From assembly GCA_946544235.1 (NCBI GenBank), contig CAMNMC010000116.1:1-64000 (forward strand): DNA of 64,000 nucleotides, given 5' to 3'. Below, piece by piece: positions 1 through 9,561 of the stretch. Both the position numbers and the translations under genes were made by a program. Each line of letters opens with the position of its first letter. Positions within the stretch are counted from its first letter, which is position 1. Source of the DNA: an uncultured Lachnospiraceae bacterium. GTDB lineage: Bacteria > Bacillota > Clostridia > Lachnospirales > Lachnospiraceae. The notes under the pieces were generated by a model. The model was not told the origin of the DNA and did not search any database. It saw only the letters and a list, made by a program, of their open reading frames with translations.

Positions 1-30
1 TTTTTTTCATTATAAAGATATTTCTAAACT

Positions 31-1026
31 CTATTTAAATATCTCAGTTTTCTTCTCTTCATCAAAATTGATTCTTTCTTTTTCTATAACGAGTGGTCGT
101 TTTTCCATTCGCTTCAGGACTTCTCCGAGATACTCTCCGATAACACCCAGAAATGTAAGAACAATTCCTCCTATAAAAAACATACTTATAAGCATAGGTG
201 CCATACCGGCATTAAAATCATCCCACATTACCAGCTTCATCACCAGGTAAACCACAGCAAACATAAAGCTGACAAATGAAAACAGAAATCCTAAATAAGT
301 TGTAAGTCTCAGTGGTGCTCTGGAAGTATTTACAAGTGAACTTATAGCATAATCCAGATATTTGAAAAATCCATAGCTCGATTTACCATGCTTTCTCACC
401 GGCTGCTCATACGGTATAAACGCCGTGGTAAAGCCAAGCTCTGCTACGAGATGCCTTATGCTTGGTTCAGGCTCTTCAAGTGACTTGATGGTTTCTATAA
501 CCTCCCTGCTGTAAAGTCCGAAACCTGTTACCTGCTCAAAAACAGGAACGTCCGCAAAGCCCTTGATGATCTTATAATACATCTTTCTTGCAAGATACAT
601 TCTCTTCTTCTCTTTGCTTCCCGTTTTCTGCGCAAGGACAACCTGATATCCTTCCTTCCATTTTTCCATAAATTCAGGAATCATTTCCGGCGGATCCTGA
701 AGATCCGAAACAAGTCCGATGCATACATCTCCGGTCATCTGATATTTGGCATGAAGATCCGATCTGAGTGGTCCGTAATTTCTCAGATTACAGATGATCT
801 TGATACGACTGTCTTCCTTCGCATATTCCTTAAGCTTCTTCACCGTACCATCCTTAGAACAGTTATCTGCGAAAATATGCTCATAATCATACTCCGGAAG
901 CTTTGCCATAACTTCTCTTACTCTGGAAATAAGCTCATCAAGATTCTCCTCTTCATTGTAGCACGGAGTAACTATAGATATTTTTATTCTTTTCTCATCT
1001 GTATTACTAGTCATTTCACTATTCAT
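31..1026 (-). CDS. Glycosyltransferase family 2 (DPM1/GtrB-like, C-terminal TM helices)
   Basis: SIVTPCYNEEENLDEL, SDLQDPPEMIP and two C-terminal hydrophobic helices. Confidence 0.92.
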   Translation of the reverse strand: MNSEMTSNTDEKRIKISIVTPCYNEEENLDELISRVREVMAKLPEYDYEHIFADNCSKDGTVKKLKEYAKEDSRIKIICNLRNYGPLRSDLHAKYQMTGDVCIGLVSDLQDPPEMIPEFMEKWKEGYQVVLAQKTGSKEKKRMYLARKMYYKIIKGFADVPVFEQVTGFGLYSREVIETIKSLEEPEPSIRHLVAELGFTTAFIPYEQPVRKHGKSSYGFFKYLDYAISSLVNTSRAPLRLTTYLGFLFSFVSFMFAVVYLVMKLVMWDDFNAGMAPMLISMFFIGGIVLTFLGVIGEYLGEVLKRMEKRPLVIEKERINFDEEKKTEIFK

Positions 1027-1071
1027 AGTGTCTTTCCTGTATCCTTTTCAATATCATCAGTCTTAAACCTG

Positions 1072-1656
1072 TCAAATATCCCGATCAGCAGAAATTATCC
1101 CTTCAATTATCCCCTTATAACACGCCTGTCCTTCAACCAGATCTTCCGGCTCATGTTCAAACCATTTCAGATATCCATCATCCGTTTCCGAAAGTCCGTG
1201 ATTATCTATCTCATAATCATCCGGCAGCGTGCATTTATAAAGAAATGAAATAAAATGTCCCCTTCTCTGGTACCACATTCTTATCTCGCTTATCTTTACG
1301 GGTTCAGGATCATACTGAACCGTGCATCCAAGCTCAGCCATGGCAGTTTTCTGAAGTCTCTCTTCAAAGGTTTCTTTAAATCGTACTATTCCTCCCGGAA
1401 TATGCCATCCCAGATTTCTTCCGTCATCCCGCCAGGCCAGAAGCGCTTTTCCATTTTTTATAACAAGAAGGTCGACGTTTACCATCGGTGTAAGTGATGA
1501 AACGAAGGAGAAAACCTCAGAAGGAAGTCCTGTTTCCGCTCTCTGTATTGCATCATCAGCCTGCTCATATAAGAGGCTGTAATCTATAACAGCTCTTTCG
1601 CCGGGACACTTTTCATTCCTGTTATCAATATTTATATTTTCATTATTAAGGTCCAT
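1072..1656 (-). CDS. NUDIX hydrolase (GDP-mannose mannosyl hydrolase-like)
   Basis: Nudix-like segment GWHIPGGIVRFKETFEERLQKTAMAELG. Confidence 0.8.
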   Translation of the reverse strand: MDLNNENINIDNRNEKCPGERAVIDYSLLYEQADDAIQRAETGLPSEVFSFVSSLTPMVNVDLLVIKNGKALLAWRDDGRNLGWHIPGGIVRFKETFEERLQKTAMAELGCTVQYDPEPVKISEIRMWYQRRGHFISFLYKCTLPDDYEIDNHGLSETDDGYLKWFEHEPEDLVEGQACYKGIIEGIISADRDI

Positions 1657-1704
1657 ACTGCCCGCTTTTCCGAATCATATCAGTCTGATCATATGATATC
1701 CGTG

Positions 1705-2862
1705 TTACATATTTTTCTTACGCATTCCGTCGCTTCCGAGAATAACCCATTCCACATCAGGATATGTCTCGTCCATGATCCTTCCGATCTCATCCGAATA
1801 GCTTCCTGCCATAATGATAACCGCATTAATACCCAGTTCGGTCATCTTACCCGGCGCAACAACCCTGAGATGTGTCCCCGGAGTATACAGATTCTGCTTA
1901 AAGTCAGCTGAATCAAGGACTACCTCCAGATGCTTATCAAGCTCAAGAAGCGCGATCGTTGCCAGAGCCTGATGTCCCGCGCCCCATGCAGCAATCTTAT
2001 ATCCCTTACTCTCACATTCATCAATATATGTATGTATCAGATTATATATCTTCTCTCTCTGCCTTGTCATAGGAGTAAGGTCAAGAAGCTTTCTCTTTCT
2101 GACAACAGCCGAGATGATATAATCATGCCAGATACTTCTGATATCCAGAACCTCAAACCCGCTCAGCTCCAAAGCCGTTTTGAGCGTTGCCTCAGTAAAG
2201 TAAGACAGATGATCCTGAATGAATTCCGAATACAGATTCTGTCTGAGCATCATATCAAAATTCGGAACCTCGACAAGTCCAATTCCATCCTCGGAAAGAT
2301 TTCTTCTGATACCCTTCAGAAAGGAAACAGGTTCCGGGATGTGCTCAAGATAATTCATTATATAAAATGCATCATAAGGTGCTCCCGGGATGTCATATTG
2401 CTCATCCTCGACAAATCCCCTTATCATTCTGAGTCCTGCCTTTTCTGCTTTCTTTACAGACTCCTCTGAATGTTCGAGACCATAGGTATCAGCATTAACC
2501 TCACTCATAATAGCGAGATAGTCACCAAACGCTGCCCCTATCTCAATTATCTTCTTCCCTGATAATCCGTGAGCTTCAACAAACTCACGAAACTGCCTCG
2601 TTCTGAATTCCTTCATTTCACCGGAAACCGCTGTTGCCCTGATAACATCCTTGTAATAGGATACCGGTGCGCCACTGGCCTGAACATGGCCGCAGCCATC
2701 ACACTGATATAAGATGATATCTATGCCTTTCTCTGTTTCCAGTTCAGATTCATCTGGAAAAAACTGTGCACTCTTTGGCATATTATTAAGTTCAAATACC
2801 GGTGCACCTGTCAGTACTGCACCGCATAATCTGCATTTAATACTCATATTATCCGTCACCAT
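1705..2862 (-). CDS. SAM-dependent methyltransferase of the sugar C-methyltransferase type (N-terminal Zn-binding, central MTase, C-terminal domain)
   Basis: CRLCGA..CDGCGHVQ zinc-binding start, IIEIGAAFGDYLAIM, C-terminal AAWGAGHQALATI. Confidence 0.82.
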   Translation of the reverse strand: MVTDNMSIKCRLCGAVLTGAPVFELNNMPKSAQFFPDESELETEKGIDIILYQCDGCGHVQASGAPVSYYKDVIRATAVSGEMKEFRTRQFREFVEAHGLSGKKIIEIGAAFGDYLAIMSEVNADTYGLEHSEESVKKAEKAGLRMIRGFVEDEQYDIPGAPYDAFYIMNYLEHIPEPVSFLKGIRRNLSEDGIGLVEVPNFDMMLRQNLYSEFIQDHLSYFTEATLKTALELSGFEVLDIRSIWHDYIISAVVRKRKLLDLTPMTRQREKIYNLIHTYIDECESKGYKIAAWGAGHQALATIALLELDKHLEVVLDSADFKQNLYTPGTHLRVVAPGKMTELGINAVIIMAGSYSDEIGRIMDETYPDVEWVILGSDGMRKKNM

Positions 2863-2880
2863 TTCCTGGCATAATGTCCA

Positions 2881-3816
2881 TTAAATATCCAGGGATTCCA
2901 TGATCTCACGAATCCCGTCTTTAAAAGAATAGTCCTCTTTAAATCCTGTGAGCATAACAAGCTTTGTCGTATCTGCCTGCAGAGACATTAACTTTCCGCC
3001 GGGATACGGTCTTCCGCCTAATACGGGCTCGGTTCCCGGTTTCACGGTATCATACAGCTCCCTAATATAATCTCCCAGAGGCTTATTAACTTTACTTGCA
3101 ACATTGTAGAACTCTCCGTCCTCGCCCATCTCAGCAAGAAGAACTATTGCTTTTGATGCATCAAAGGAATACAGATAATTCCATATCTGTTCGCCCTTTG
3201 TATATGAATTCTCAATACCATCCATAATATTACGGATACTTGTATCGATCATGCTCTCCGTGGCATCTCTCGGTCCGTAAACGCTGAACAGAATAGGCCA
3301 TATATGTCTGATACCATATTCATGGCACAGAAGCCTTGTCATACCTTCGGCGCAGAGCTTTGCCATACCGTACCCATTTACCGGGAGCTTCGGATTATTT
3401 TCCGAACAGGCTCCTTCCACCGGTCCGTATTCAGCCTGAGAACCGGTCATTACAAATGTTCCGCATCCCAGTCTGTGACACAATTCAACCGCATCAAGCG
3501 CATAGGTAGTATTCATATTCTGCATCCTGAAATTATTTCTGTTGGCAACCTTTTCCTTACCCTTTGAGCCCTCCCATGCAAGATGGAAAAATGCATCATA
3601 CTCACGATCACTCAGCTGATCGTCAATACTGTCATACTCTTCAAGGCCGCACCAGACTATCCGAAGTTTTTCATGCTCCGGCAGATATTTTGCCCTTATC
3701 GAGTTCTTTCTGACAAGCGCCGTCACCTCAACACCCTTATCAAGAAGGTATCGGATCAATGCGTTTCCTGTCACACCGGTGCCACCGGTAACAATTGCCG
3801 ACTTTATTTCAATCAC
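2881..3816 (-). CDS. NAD-dependent epimerase/dehydratase (extended SDR)
   Basis: AIVTGGTGVTGNALIRYLL, YGMAKLCAE. Confidence 0.9.
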   Translation of the reverse strand: MIEIKSAIVTGGTGVTGNALIRYLLDKGVEVTALVRKNSIRAKYLPEHEKLRIVWCGLEEYDSIDDQLSDREYDAFFHLAWEGSKGKEKVANRNNFRMQNMNTTYALDAVELCHRLGCGTFVMTGSQAEYGPVEGACSENNPKLPVNGYGMAKLCAEGMTRLLCHEYGIRHIWPILFSVYGPRDATESMIDTSIRNIMDGIENSYTKGEQIWNYLYSFDASKAIVLLAEMGEDGEFYNVASKVNKPLGDYIRELYDTVKPGTEPVLGGRPYPGGKLMSLQADTTKLVMLTGFKEDYSFKDGIREIMESLDI

Positions 3817-3857
3817 AACATTACTCCTGATTTCTCCAAACGCTTCAATTCCGGTTA

Positions 3858-4931
3858 TTACAGATTCAGCCAGTATGGCTTAAGAGTTCTGTCTTCTTCA
3901 GAGAATACTTCATCACATGGCACAGGAACATCCTTCCTGTCGTAAATATGTGGTTCAATATGCTTCTTGATGAAATTCATATCCTCTGCGATCAGGCAGG
4001 TATCAACATGCTCACCAAAATATTTGATATCAAGTCCTCTCTGAATGATATCCTTAAGCGGTGTGTCAAGGATATTTCCGATAGAAGTATGAATATACGG
4101 ACATGGCTGAACATCACCGAATCTTGTTACGGTAATGAAGCCCTTAACACCGATACATCCCATATCAAGCTCATAGGCCGGAGTGAGATGCGTACATACT
4201 CTGTATTTCTGCTCCAGCTCATGCATATAGGCAAAATCTTCCTTCTTAACAAGGTTATCATAATGTCTTGCCCACGCGCCAACCGGCTTAGCATATGAAA
4301 CAAATACCATAAGTCCCATTCCATTGAAATACTCAAGGAAATTCTTGAATTCATCAGAATAAAGTCTTGGTCTGTCAACAACAGTCTGAATATAGAGAGG
4401 AAGCCCTATTCTCTGGCACTCCTTGATGCCTTCGATTGCATGATCATATGCTCCCTTAAGTCCTCTGAAAGCATCATGAGCTTCTGCATCAAGGCTGTCG
4501 ATACTGAGTTGCATTCTGTCGATGCCTATCTCCTTCAGATGCTCTGCCTTCTTCGCAAGAAGAAATCCGTTTGTATCACAGTTGATGTAGAATCTGTCCG
4601 GGCCGATTGCCTTAACAACATCATCAAGATCCGGAAATACAGTCGGCTCACCGCCACTGATAACAAATCTTGCAAGGCCCATCTCATCAGCCTGATCTGC
4701 AAGTCTTCCAACATCTGCAGGAGTGATCTTTCTGTCTTTTCTTCCCTGGAATTCCTTTATTGAGCAATGCTCACATTTCATATTGCAGATATAATCATAC
4801 TGCAGCTGAATTATGGCTATACTCTCTCCACGCTCATATTTTTCTTTAAACTTAACAACCTTTTCATATACTCTTGGTTTCTTTTCTTTTAAATAATTTC
4901 TTCCTGCCTGTTCATTTGTATTAAGTGCCAT
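3858..4931 (-). CDS. Radical SAM protein with SPASM-like C-terminus
   Basis: CNMKCEHCSIKEF (CxxxCxxC), SGGEPTVFPDL, C-terminal Cys-rich GDVQPCPYIHTSIGNI. Confidence 0.9.
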   Translation of the reverse strand: MALNTNEQAGRNYLKEKKPRVYEKVVKFKEKYERGESIAIIQLQYDYICNMKCEHCSIKEFQGRKDRKITPADVGRLADQADEMGLARFVISGGEPTVFPDLDDVVKAIGPDRFYINCDTNGFLLAKKAEHLKEIGIDRMQLSIDSLDAEAHDAFRGLKGAYDHAIEGIKECQRIGLPLYIQTVVDRPRLYSDEFKNFLEYFNGMGLMVFVSYAKPVGAWARHYDNLVKKEDFAYMHELEQKYRVCTHLTPAYELDMGCIGVKGFITVTRFGDVQPCPYIHTSIGNILDTPLKDIIQRGLDIKYFGEHVDTCLIAEDMNFIKKHIEPHIYDRKDVPVPCDEVFSEEDRTLKPYWLNL

Positions 4932-5026
4932 TATATCCTCCGTAAAATCCTGTTATTTTTTTAGTTCACCTGATAATCTCAAATAAACTGTCTATATTCT
5001 CTTAGCAAAAATCTCGTTTTCTGTAA

Positions 5027-6559
5027 TCAATTAAGCTGATATTTTTCTACCATATCCGCCGTAATATAAACCTTGGTCTTTCTCGGATTTACAAACTCAC
5101 TCTGCTTCTCATAGAATGAATCATCCTTGTAATGAGTAGTTGAAACCTCTTCGAAAACACAGCCCTCTTCAGAACTGAAGCTGTGATTTGCATTTCTGTG
5201 CACCGTCATGCTCTCGCCCTTCTTCATATGCTTCTTAACACCATCACATTCAACATCAAGAGAGCCGTAAAGGATTGTAAAGGTTTCCTCTTTCTGCTTA
5301 TGCAGATGTACAGGATGTGACTGTCCCGGAAGAACCACAAGAAGCTTCTTGCAGTATTCTCTGTTAATACAGTCAATAAGTGTAACTCCCGTTTCTTCAA
5401 AGTTATCTATTCCATAGTGATGCGATATCTCGCACTTGCTGTCCACAGGAATGGTAACGTTGCTCTTTTTCAGAACATGCATAACCTTCCTCACCATTTC
5501 GGAAACTCTGTCATAGCAGTCAGTTATCGAAATATTACCAAGGTAGATTGGCTGATCCTTTTTGATCTCCTTATCCGTGACATTCATCCTTGAATACTTT
5601 GAAAGATTCTTGGTAAGAAGCTGACCCTTTTCGCACGGGAATGCATAATAGGTATTGTCAGGATTAAGCTCCTCACCCGGAGCCAGGTCACGCTTCGCAA
5701 ATACGCCTCTTTGGAGATTTGCAAGATCGCTCTGTTCCTTCTCAAGAGATTTATATCTTTCACCGAGAACACCGCACATAACAAAAGCATCATAGGCTGT
5801 CTTAACCCATTCCTTAACCTGTTCAGGATTTGCAGAATAACCGTTCAGGGTTATCGTATCCGTAGGAACACCGACATGCTTTTCAAATATTCTTGCGTTC
5901 TTGGCAACCGCCATCTTAACAGGCTCCATGTTCCATGGATCCTCATGCGTAGAAAAACCGATGATATGTGTCGGAAACTTCTGCTTCAGAAAATCTATCT
6001 GATTCAGCTGAAGGTGATCGTTCGGTGTAGGATATTCAGCTACACAATGCATGATTGCAAGATTGATATTTCTGTGTTCAAAGAAGGAAATAACCTTATC
6101 AATATCCTCTGTCACAGCTCCAGCTGTTGATGCGATTACCGGCATCTCTGTTTTTGCTATCGCCTCAAGCAGCGGCCAGTCATTAAACGAGCAGCTTGCG
6201 ATCTTGATCACATCATATCCCTGCTCAGCTATCCTTCCGACCGAAACCTCATCGAAACCGGTGCAGATAGTAAACATATTTTCATCTTCAACAGCTTTTT
6301 TCAGTTCAAGGAACTGCTCCTGAGTAAGACGTGTGTCCTTAAATCTCTTAACATTCTTCACATCGTCTCTGTCTCGATAATCAGGTCTGATAAAGGTATC
6401 AAGATCTCTGTACTGGAATTTGAAGGCAAAATCAAAGCTCTCTCTGTAATCCTTTACGGCTTCTGCCATCTCCCTGATTATTCTCTTTCCATGCTCTACA
6501 CTCCCTTGATGGTTATTTGCCATCTCAAATATAAATAACGGTTTATCATATAATGCCAT
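5027..6559 (-). CDS. N-acetylneuraminate synthase (NeuB)-family protein with SAF domain and C-terminal cupin
   Basis: FEMANNHQGSVEHGKRII, FSTHEDPWNMEPVKMAV, SAF-like RDLAPGEELNPDNTYYAFPCEKGQL, then cupin HPVHLHKQKEETFTILYGSLDV. Confidence 0.88.
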   Translation of the reverse strand: MALYDKPLFIFEMANNHQGSVEHGKRIIREMAEAVKDYRESFDFAFKFQYRDLDTFIRPDYRDRDDVKNVKRFKDTRLTQEQFLELKKAVEDENMFTICTGFDEVSVGRIAEQGYDVIKIASCSFNDWPLLEAIAKTEMPVIASTAGAVTEDIDKVISFFEHRNINLAIMHCVAEYPTPNDHLQLNQIDFLKQKFPTHIIGFSTHEDPWNMEPVKMAVAKNARIFEKHVGVPTDTITLNGYSANPEQVKEWVKTAYDAFVMCGVLGERYKSLEKEQSDLANLQRGVFAKRDLAPGEELNPDNTYYAFPCEKGQLLTKNLSKYSRMNVTDKEIKKDQPIYLGNISITDCYDRVSEMVRKVMHVLKKSNVTIPVDSKCEISHHYGIDNFEETGVTLIDCINREYCKKLLVVLPGQSHPVHLHKQKEETFTILYGSLDVECDGVKKHMKKGESMTVHRNANHSFSSEEGCVFEEVSTTHYKDDSFYEKQSEFVNPRKTKVYITADMVEKYQLN

Positions 6560-6719
6560 TTTTAACCCCTCCGTTTACGTATTTTATTTATATCAGCATA
6601 AAGATCATCTTTATCCATCTGATAACCAATGATTTCCTTCTGTATTTAACGATTTATGCTTTTCCCTGTGACTGTCTCATACCGGTGATCGTCTATCTCT
6701 GTAACGATTTTCTGCCCGG

Positions 6720-8501
6720 TCACTGCTTCATAAAAGTCATGATCTCTTCAAGCTCATCTGAGGAAAGGAACGGATACGGATTCTCAAGTACCGCCGATTC
6801 CCTCTTTCCGGTTTCAGGATTAACACTGGAGATACATTTCGGAATCTCATCAAAATACAGTGATCCTCTGATCTCGCAAATAACCGGTCCCTCTGTCTGC
6901 ATAACCTTTTTAACGGTATCTGCTATCTCAGATTCATTCTCGATCTTAAAGAATGGTATCTGATATGCATCAGCTATACGTCCGGTGTCCGGCATGAAGA
7001 GCCCGCTCTTTTCATTACTTCCGACATAAAAGCTGTCGAAATTCCTGTCCTGCATAGTCGTAATAGCCGCATATCCACGGTTGTCGAAGATAAACATCTT
7101 GGCATCCACTCCGTAGGCCTTGATGGTCTCAAGCTCCTGTATATTCAGCTGAAGGCTTCCGTCACCCTCGATAACAACAACTCTTTTTCCGCTCTGGAAA
7201 TACGCTCCCACTGCAGAAGGTATGGCAAATCCCATTGAACCCATTCCCATTGATGAAATGGTCTTCTGTCCCTTCTTATGTTTGAAAGCAATATGTCCTG
7301 CCGTATTACATCTGCTGGTAGATGATATTACGATAACATCATCCTCTTTGCAGTTCTCGGAAATACTCATTGTCACCTGATACAGATCCACAAATTCCGT
7401 TTTATCCTGTTTCTCCTTAAGTATAGGGAATCTCTCCTTGATCGCGTTGCAGGAAGCGATCCATTTCGACAGATCACTGTTCCAGCCGGTGATAGCCGGT
7501 TCAGCCAGAAGCTTCTCAAGGAATACTCCCACATCGCATGTAACACCGATCTTACCCGGCATATTAAGTTTATTTATCTCATTCTCGTCTGTATCAACGA
7601 TCATCCTCTTTGCATTAAATGCAAAGTGTTCCTCGTTGAAAGCCGTTATCATATTATCCAGACGGCTTCCCAGAACAAGAAGCGCATCACAGTTCTGCAC
7701 AATGATATTTGAATATCTTGGTGCCTGAAGTCCCGGACTTCCGTAAAAGCCCTCCTCATCAAAGCCCATAAGATCCTGCACTCTCCAGGTCGTTACAACC
7801 GGGATTTTTGTCAGCCTGACAAGCTCTTTGACCTTATCATACGCGCCCGCTGCAACCGCACCCTGTCCGACAAGTAAAAGCGGTCTCTTTGCACCGGCAA
7901 GTACCTTTGCTATTTCTTTCACGATCTCATCAGAAGGTACTACGTCATCCTCTTCAGGAGTATATCCTTCAAGTTCCTCCGGACTAATTTCAGCCGCCTG
8001 AATATCCAGCGGGATATCCAGCCAGACCGGACCCTTTCTGCCATGAGTAGCTATATAATAAGCCTTCTCAAGTTCATATCTTATCCTGCCGGCATCGGTA
8101 ACAAGAACTGCATATTTAGTAACCGGTTTTGCCATGGAAATAATATCGTTTTCCTGTGCGCCAAACTGCCTTACATTTCTTAAGGATGCAAAATCCGCTG
8201 TCTTCACCTGACCTGTAATATAGATCTCCGGTGTAGAATCAACATAAGCAGCCGCACAGCCCGTGAGTGTATTTGTACCTCCCGGTCCGGTCGTTGCAAG
8301 GCATACAGCAGGCTGTTCATCATACATTGTCGCGGCCTGTGCTGCGATCGCCGCAGCCTGTTCATGATGGCAGCAGATATATTTTATACCGCTTCTTCCG
8401 AGAGAATCCACAAGATGCATGATTCCTCCCCCTGAAAGCATAAATACATTTCTGACGCCCTTATTCTTTAAAAATTCAAATACATAATCCGATAATTTCA
8501 T
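6720..8501 (-). CDS. Thiamine-pyrophosphate-binding protein, acetolactate synthase-like
   Basis: HHEQAAAIAAQAAT, TGPGGTNTLTG, GDGSLQLNIQELETIKAYGVDAKMFIFDN. Confidence 0.9.
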   Translation of the reverse strand: MKLSDYVFEFLKNKGVRNVFMLSGGGIMHLVDSLGRSGIKYICCHHEQAAAIAAQAATMYDEQPAVCLATTGPGGTNTLTGCAAAYVDSTPEIYITGQVKTADFASLRNVRQFGAQENDIISMAKPVTKYAVLVTDAGRIRYELEKAYYIATHGRKGPVWLDIPLDIQAAEISPEELEGYTPEEDDVVPSDEIVKEIAKVLAGAKRPLLLVGQGAVAAGAYDKVKELVRLTKIPVVTTWRVQDLMGFDEEGFYGSPGLQAPRYSNIIVQNCDALLVLGSRLDNMITAFNEEHFAFNAKRMIVDTDENEINKLNMPGKIGVTCDVGVFLEKLLAEPAITGWNSDLSKWIASCNAIKERFPILKEKQDKTEFVDLYQVTMSISENCKEDDVIVISSTSRCNTAGHIAFKHKKGQKTISSMGMGSMGFAIPSAVGAYFQSGKRVVVIEGDGSLQLNIQELETIKAYGVDAKMFIFDNRGYAAITTMQDRNFDSFYVGSNEKSGLFMPDTGRIADAYQIPFFKIENESEIADTVKKVMQTEGPVICEIRGSLYFDEIPKCISSVNPETGKRESAVLENPYPFLSSDELEEIMTFMKQ

Positions 8502-8503
8502 AT

Positions 8504-9283
8504 TTATTCATCCCACTTCTTCCACGGAGCATTTCCCTCCGCCCATATTTTTTCCAGCACATCCTTCTCTCTCTTTGTGTCCATGCACTGCCAGAAACCG
8601 CTGTGCTTATAGGACATCAGCTGACCCTCGTCAGCGAGACGAGAAAGTGTGTCGCGCTCGAGGACAGTTTCGTCACCGTCGATGTAATCAAAAACCGAAG
8701 GTTCGAAAACCATATAGCCCGCATTGATCGGGCTGCCGTCGATGGCACTCTTCTCTCTGAAGGAACGGACTGCATTGTCGCCGCCGATCTCAAGAACCCC
8801 CTTCTGCTGCTCGATGATAACGGAGGTCAGGGTTGCGATCTTGCCATGATCCTCATGAAACTTCAGAAGCTCGTTCATATCAACATCGCAGACACCATCA
8901 CCGTAGGTCATCATAAATCTCTCATCACCGACATATTTCTGTATACGCTTGATACGCCCGCCGGTCATGGTGTAGAGACCTGTATTTACAACCGTTACCT
9001 TCCACGGCTCGGTATGCTTGTCGTGGATTATCATTTTGTTGCCTTCCGTAAAATCGAAGGTTATATCCGAGGTATGCAGGAAATAATCCGCAAACCATTC
9101 CTTCACCACGTGCTGCTTATAGCCCGCGCACACGATGAAATCATTAAACCCATAATATGAATACTCCTTCATTATATGCCAGAGTATCGGCATTCCACCT
9201 ATCTTGATCATCGGCTTCGGGACATATTCCGATTCCTCGGATATTCTGGTTCCGAAACCTCCTGCAAGTAATACTACCTTCAT
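8504..9283 (-). CDS. rfbF: Glucose-1-phosphate cytidylyltransferase
   Basis: MKVVLLAGGFGTRISEESEYVPKPMIKIGGMPILWHIMKEYSYYG and full RfbF-like length. Confidence 0.92.
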   Translation of the reverse strand: MKVVLLAGGFGTRISEESEYVPKPMIKIGGMPILWHIMKEYSYYGFNDFIVCAGYKQHVVKEWFADYFLHTSDITFDFTEGNKMIIHDKHTEPWKVTVVNTGLYTMTGGRIKRIQKYVGDERFMMTYGDGVCDVDMNELLKFHEDHGKIATLTSVIIEQQKGVLEIGGDNAVRSFREKSAIDGSPINAGYMVFEPSVFDYIDGDETVLERDTLSRLADEGQLMSYKHSGFWQCMDTKREKDVLEKIWAEGNAPWKKWDE

Positions 9284-9561
9284 TGTAACCGCCCTTCTGT
9301 ATATATATTGAGAAGCAAATATCGCATCTCATAATTCTCCGGGGCTAACGCCCCTCCGGTATCCAGTCAACCACGCGTCTGCACTCATCAAACATGTTAT
9401 GCGTCTGCAATCATCAAACCGGTCTGCTTCGCAGCCCGTCGTAACTACATTGCTTATTGTTTGATGATGAATTGCTTCGCAATCTATAGTAATAATCATC
9501 TGCATACAACTCCCTGCAGGCAGTTCGTTGTCAGCATCTGATTATTCCTGCAGCCGCTCCG

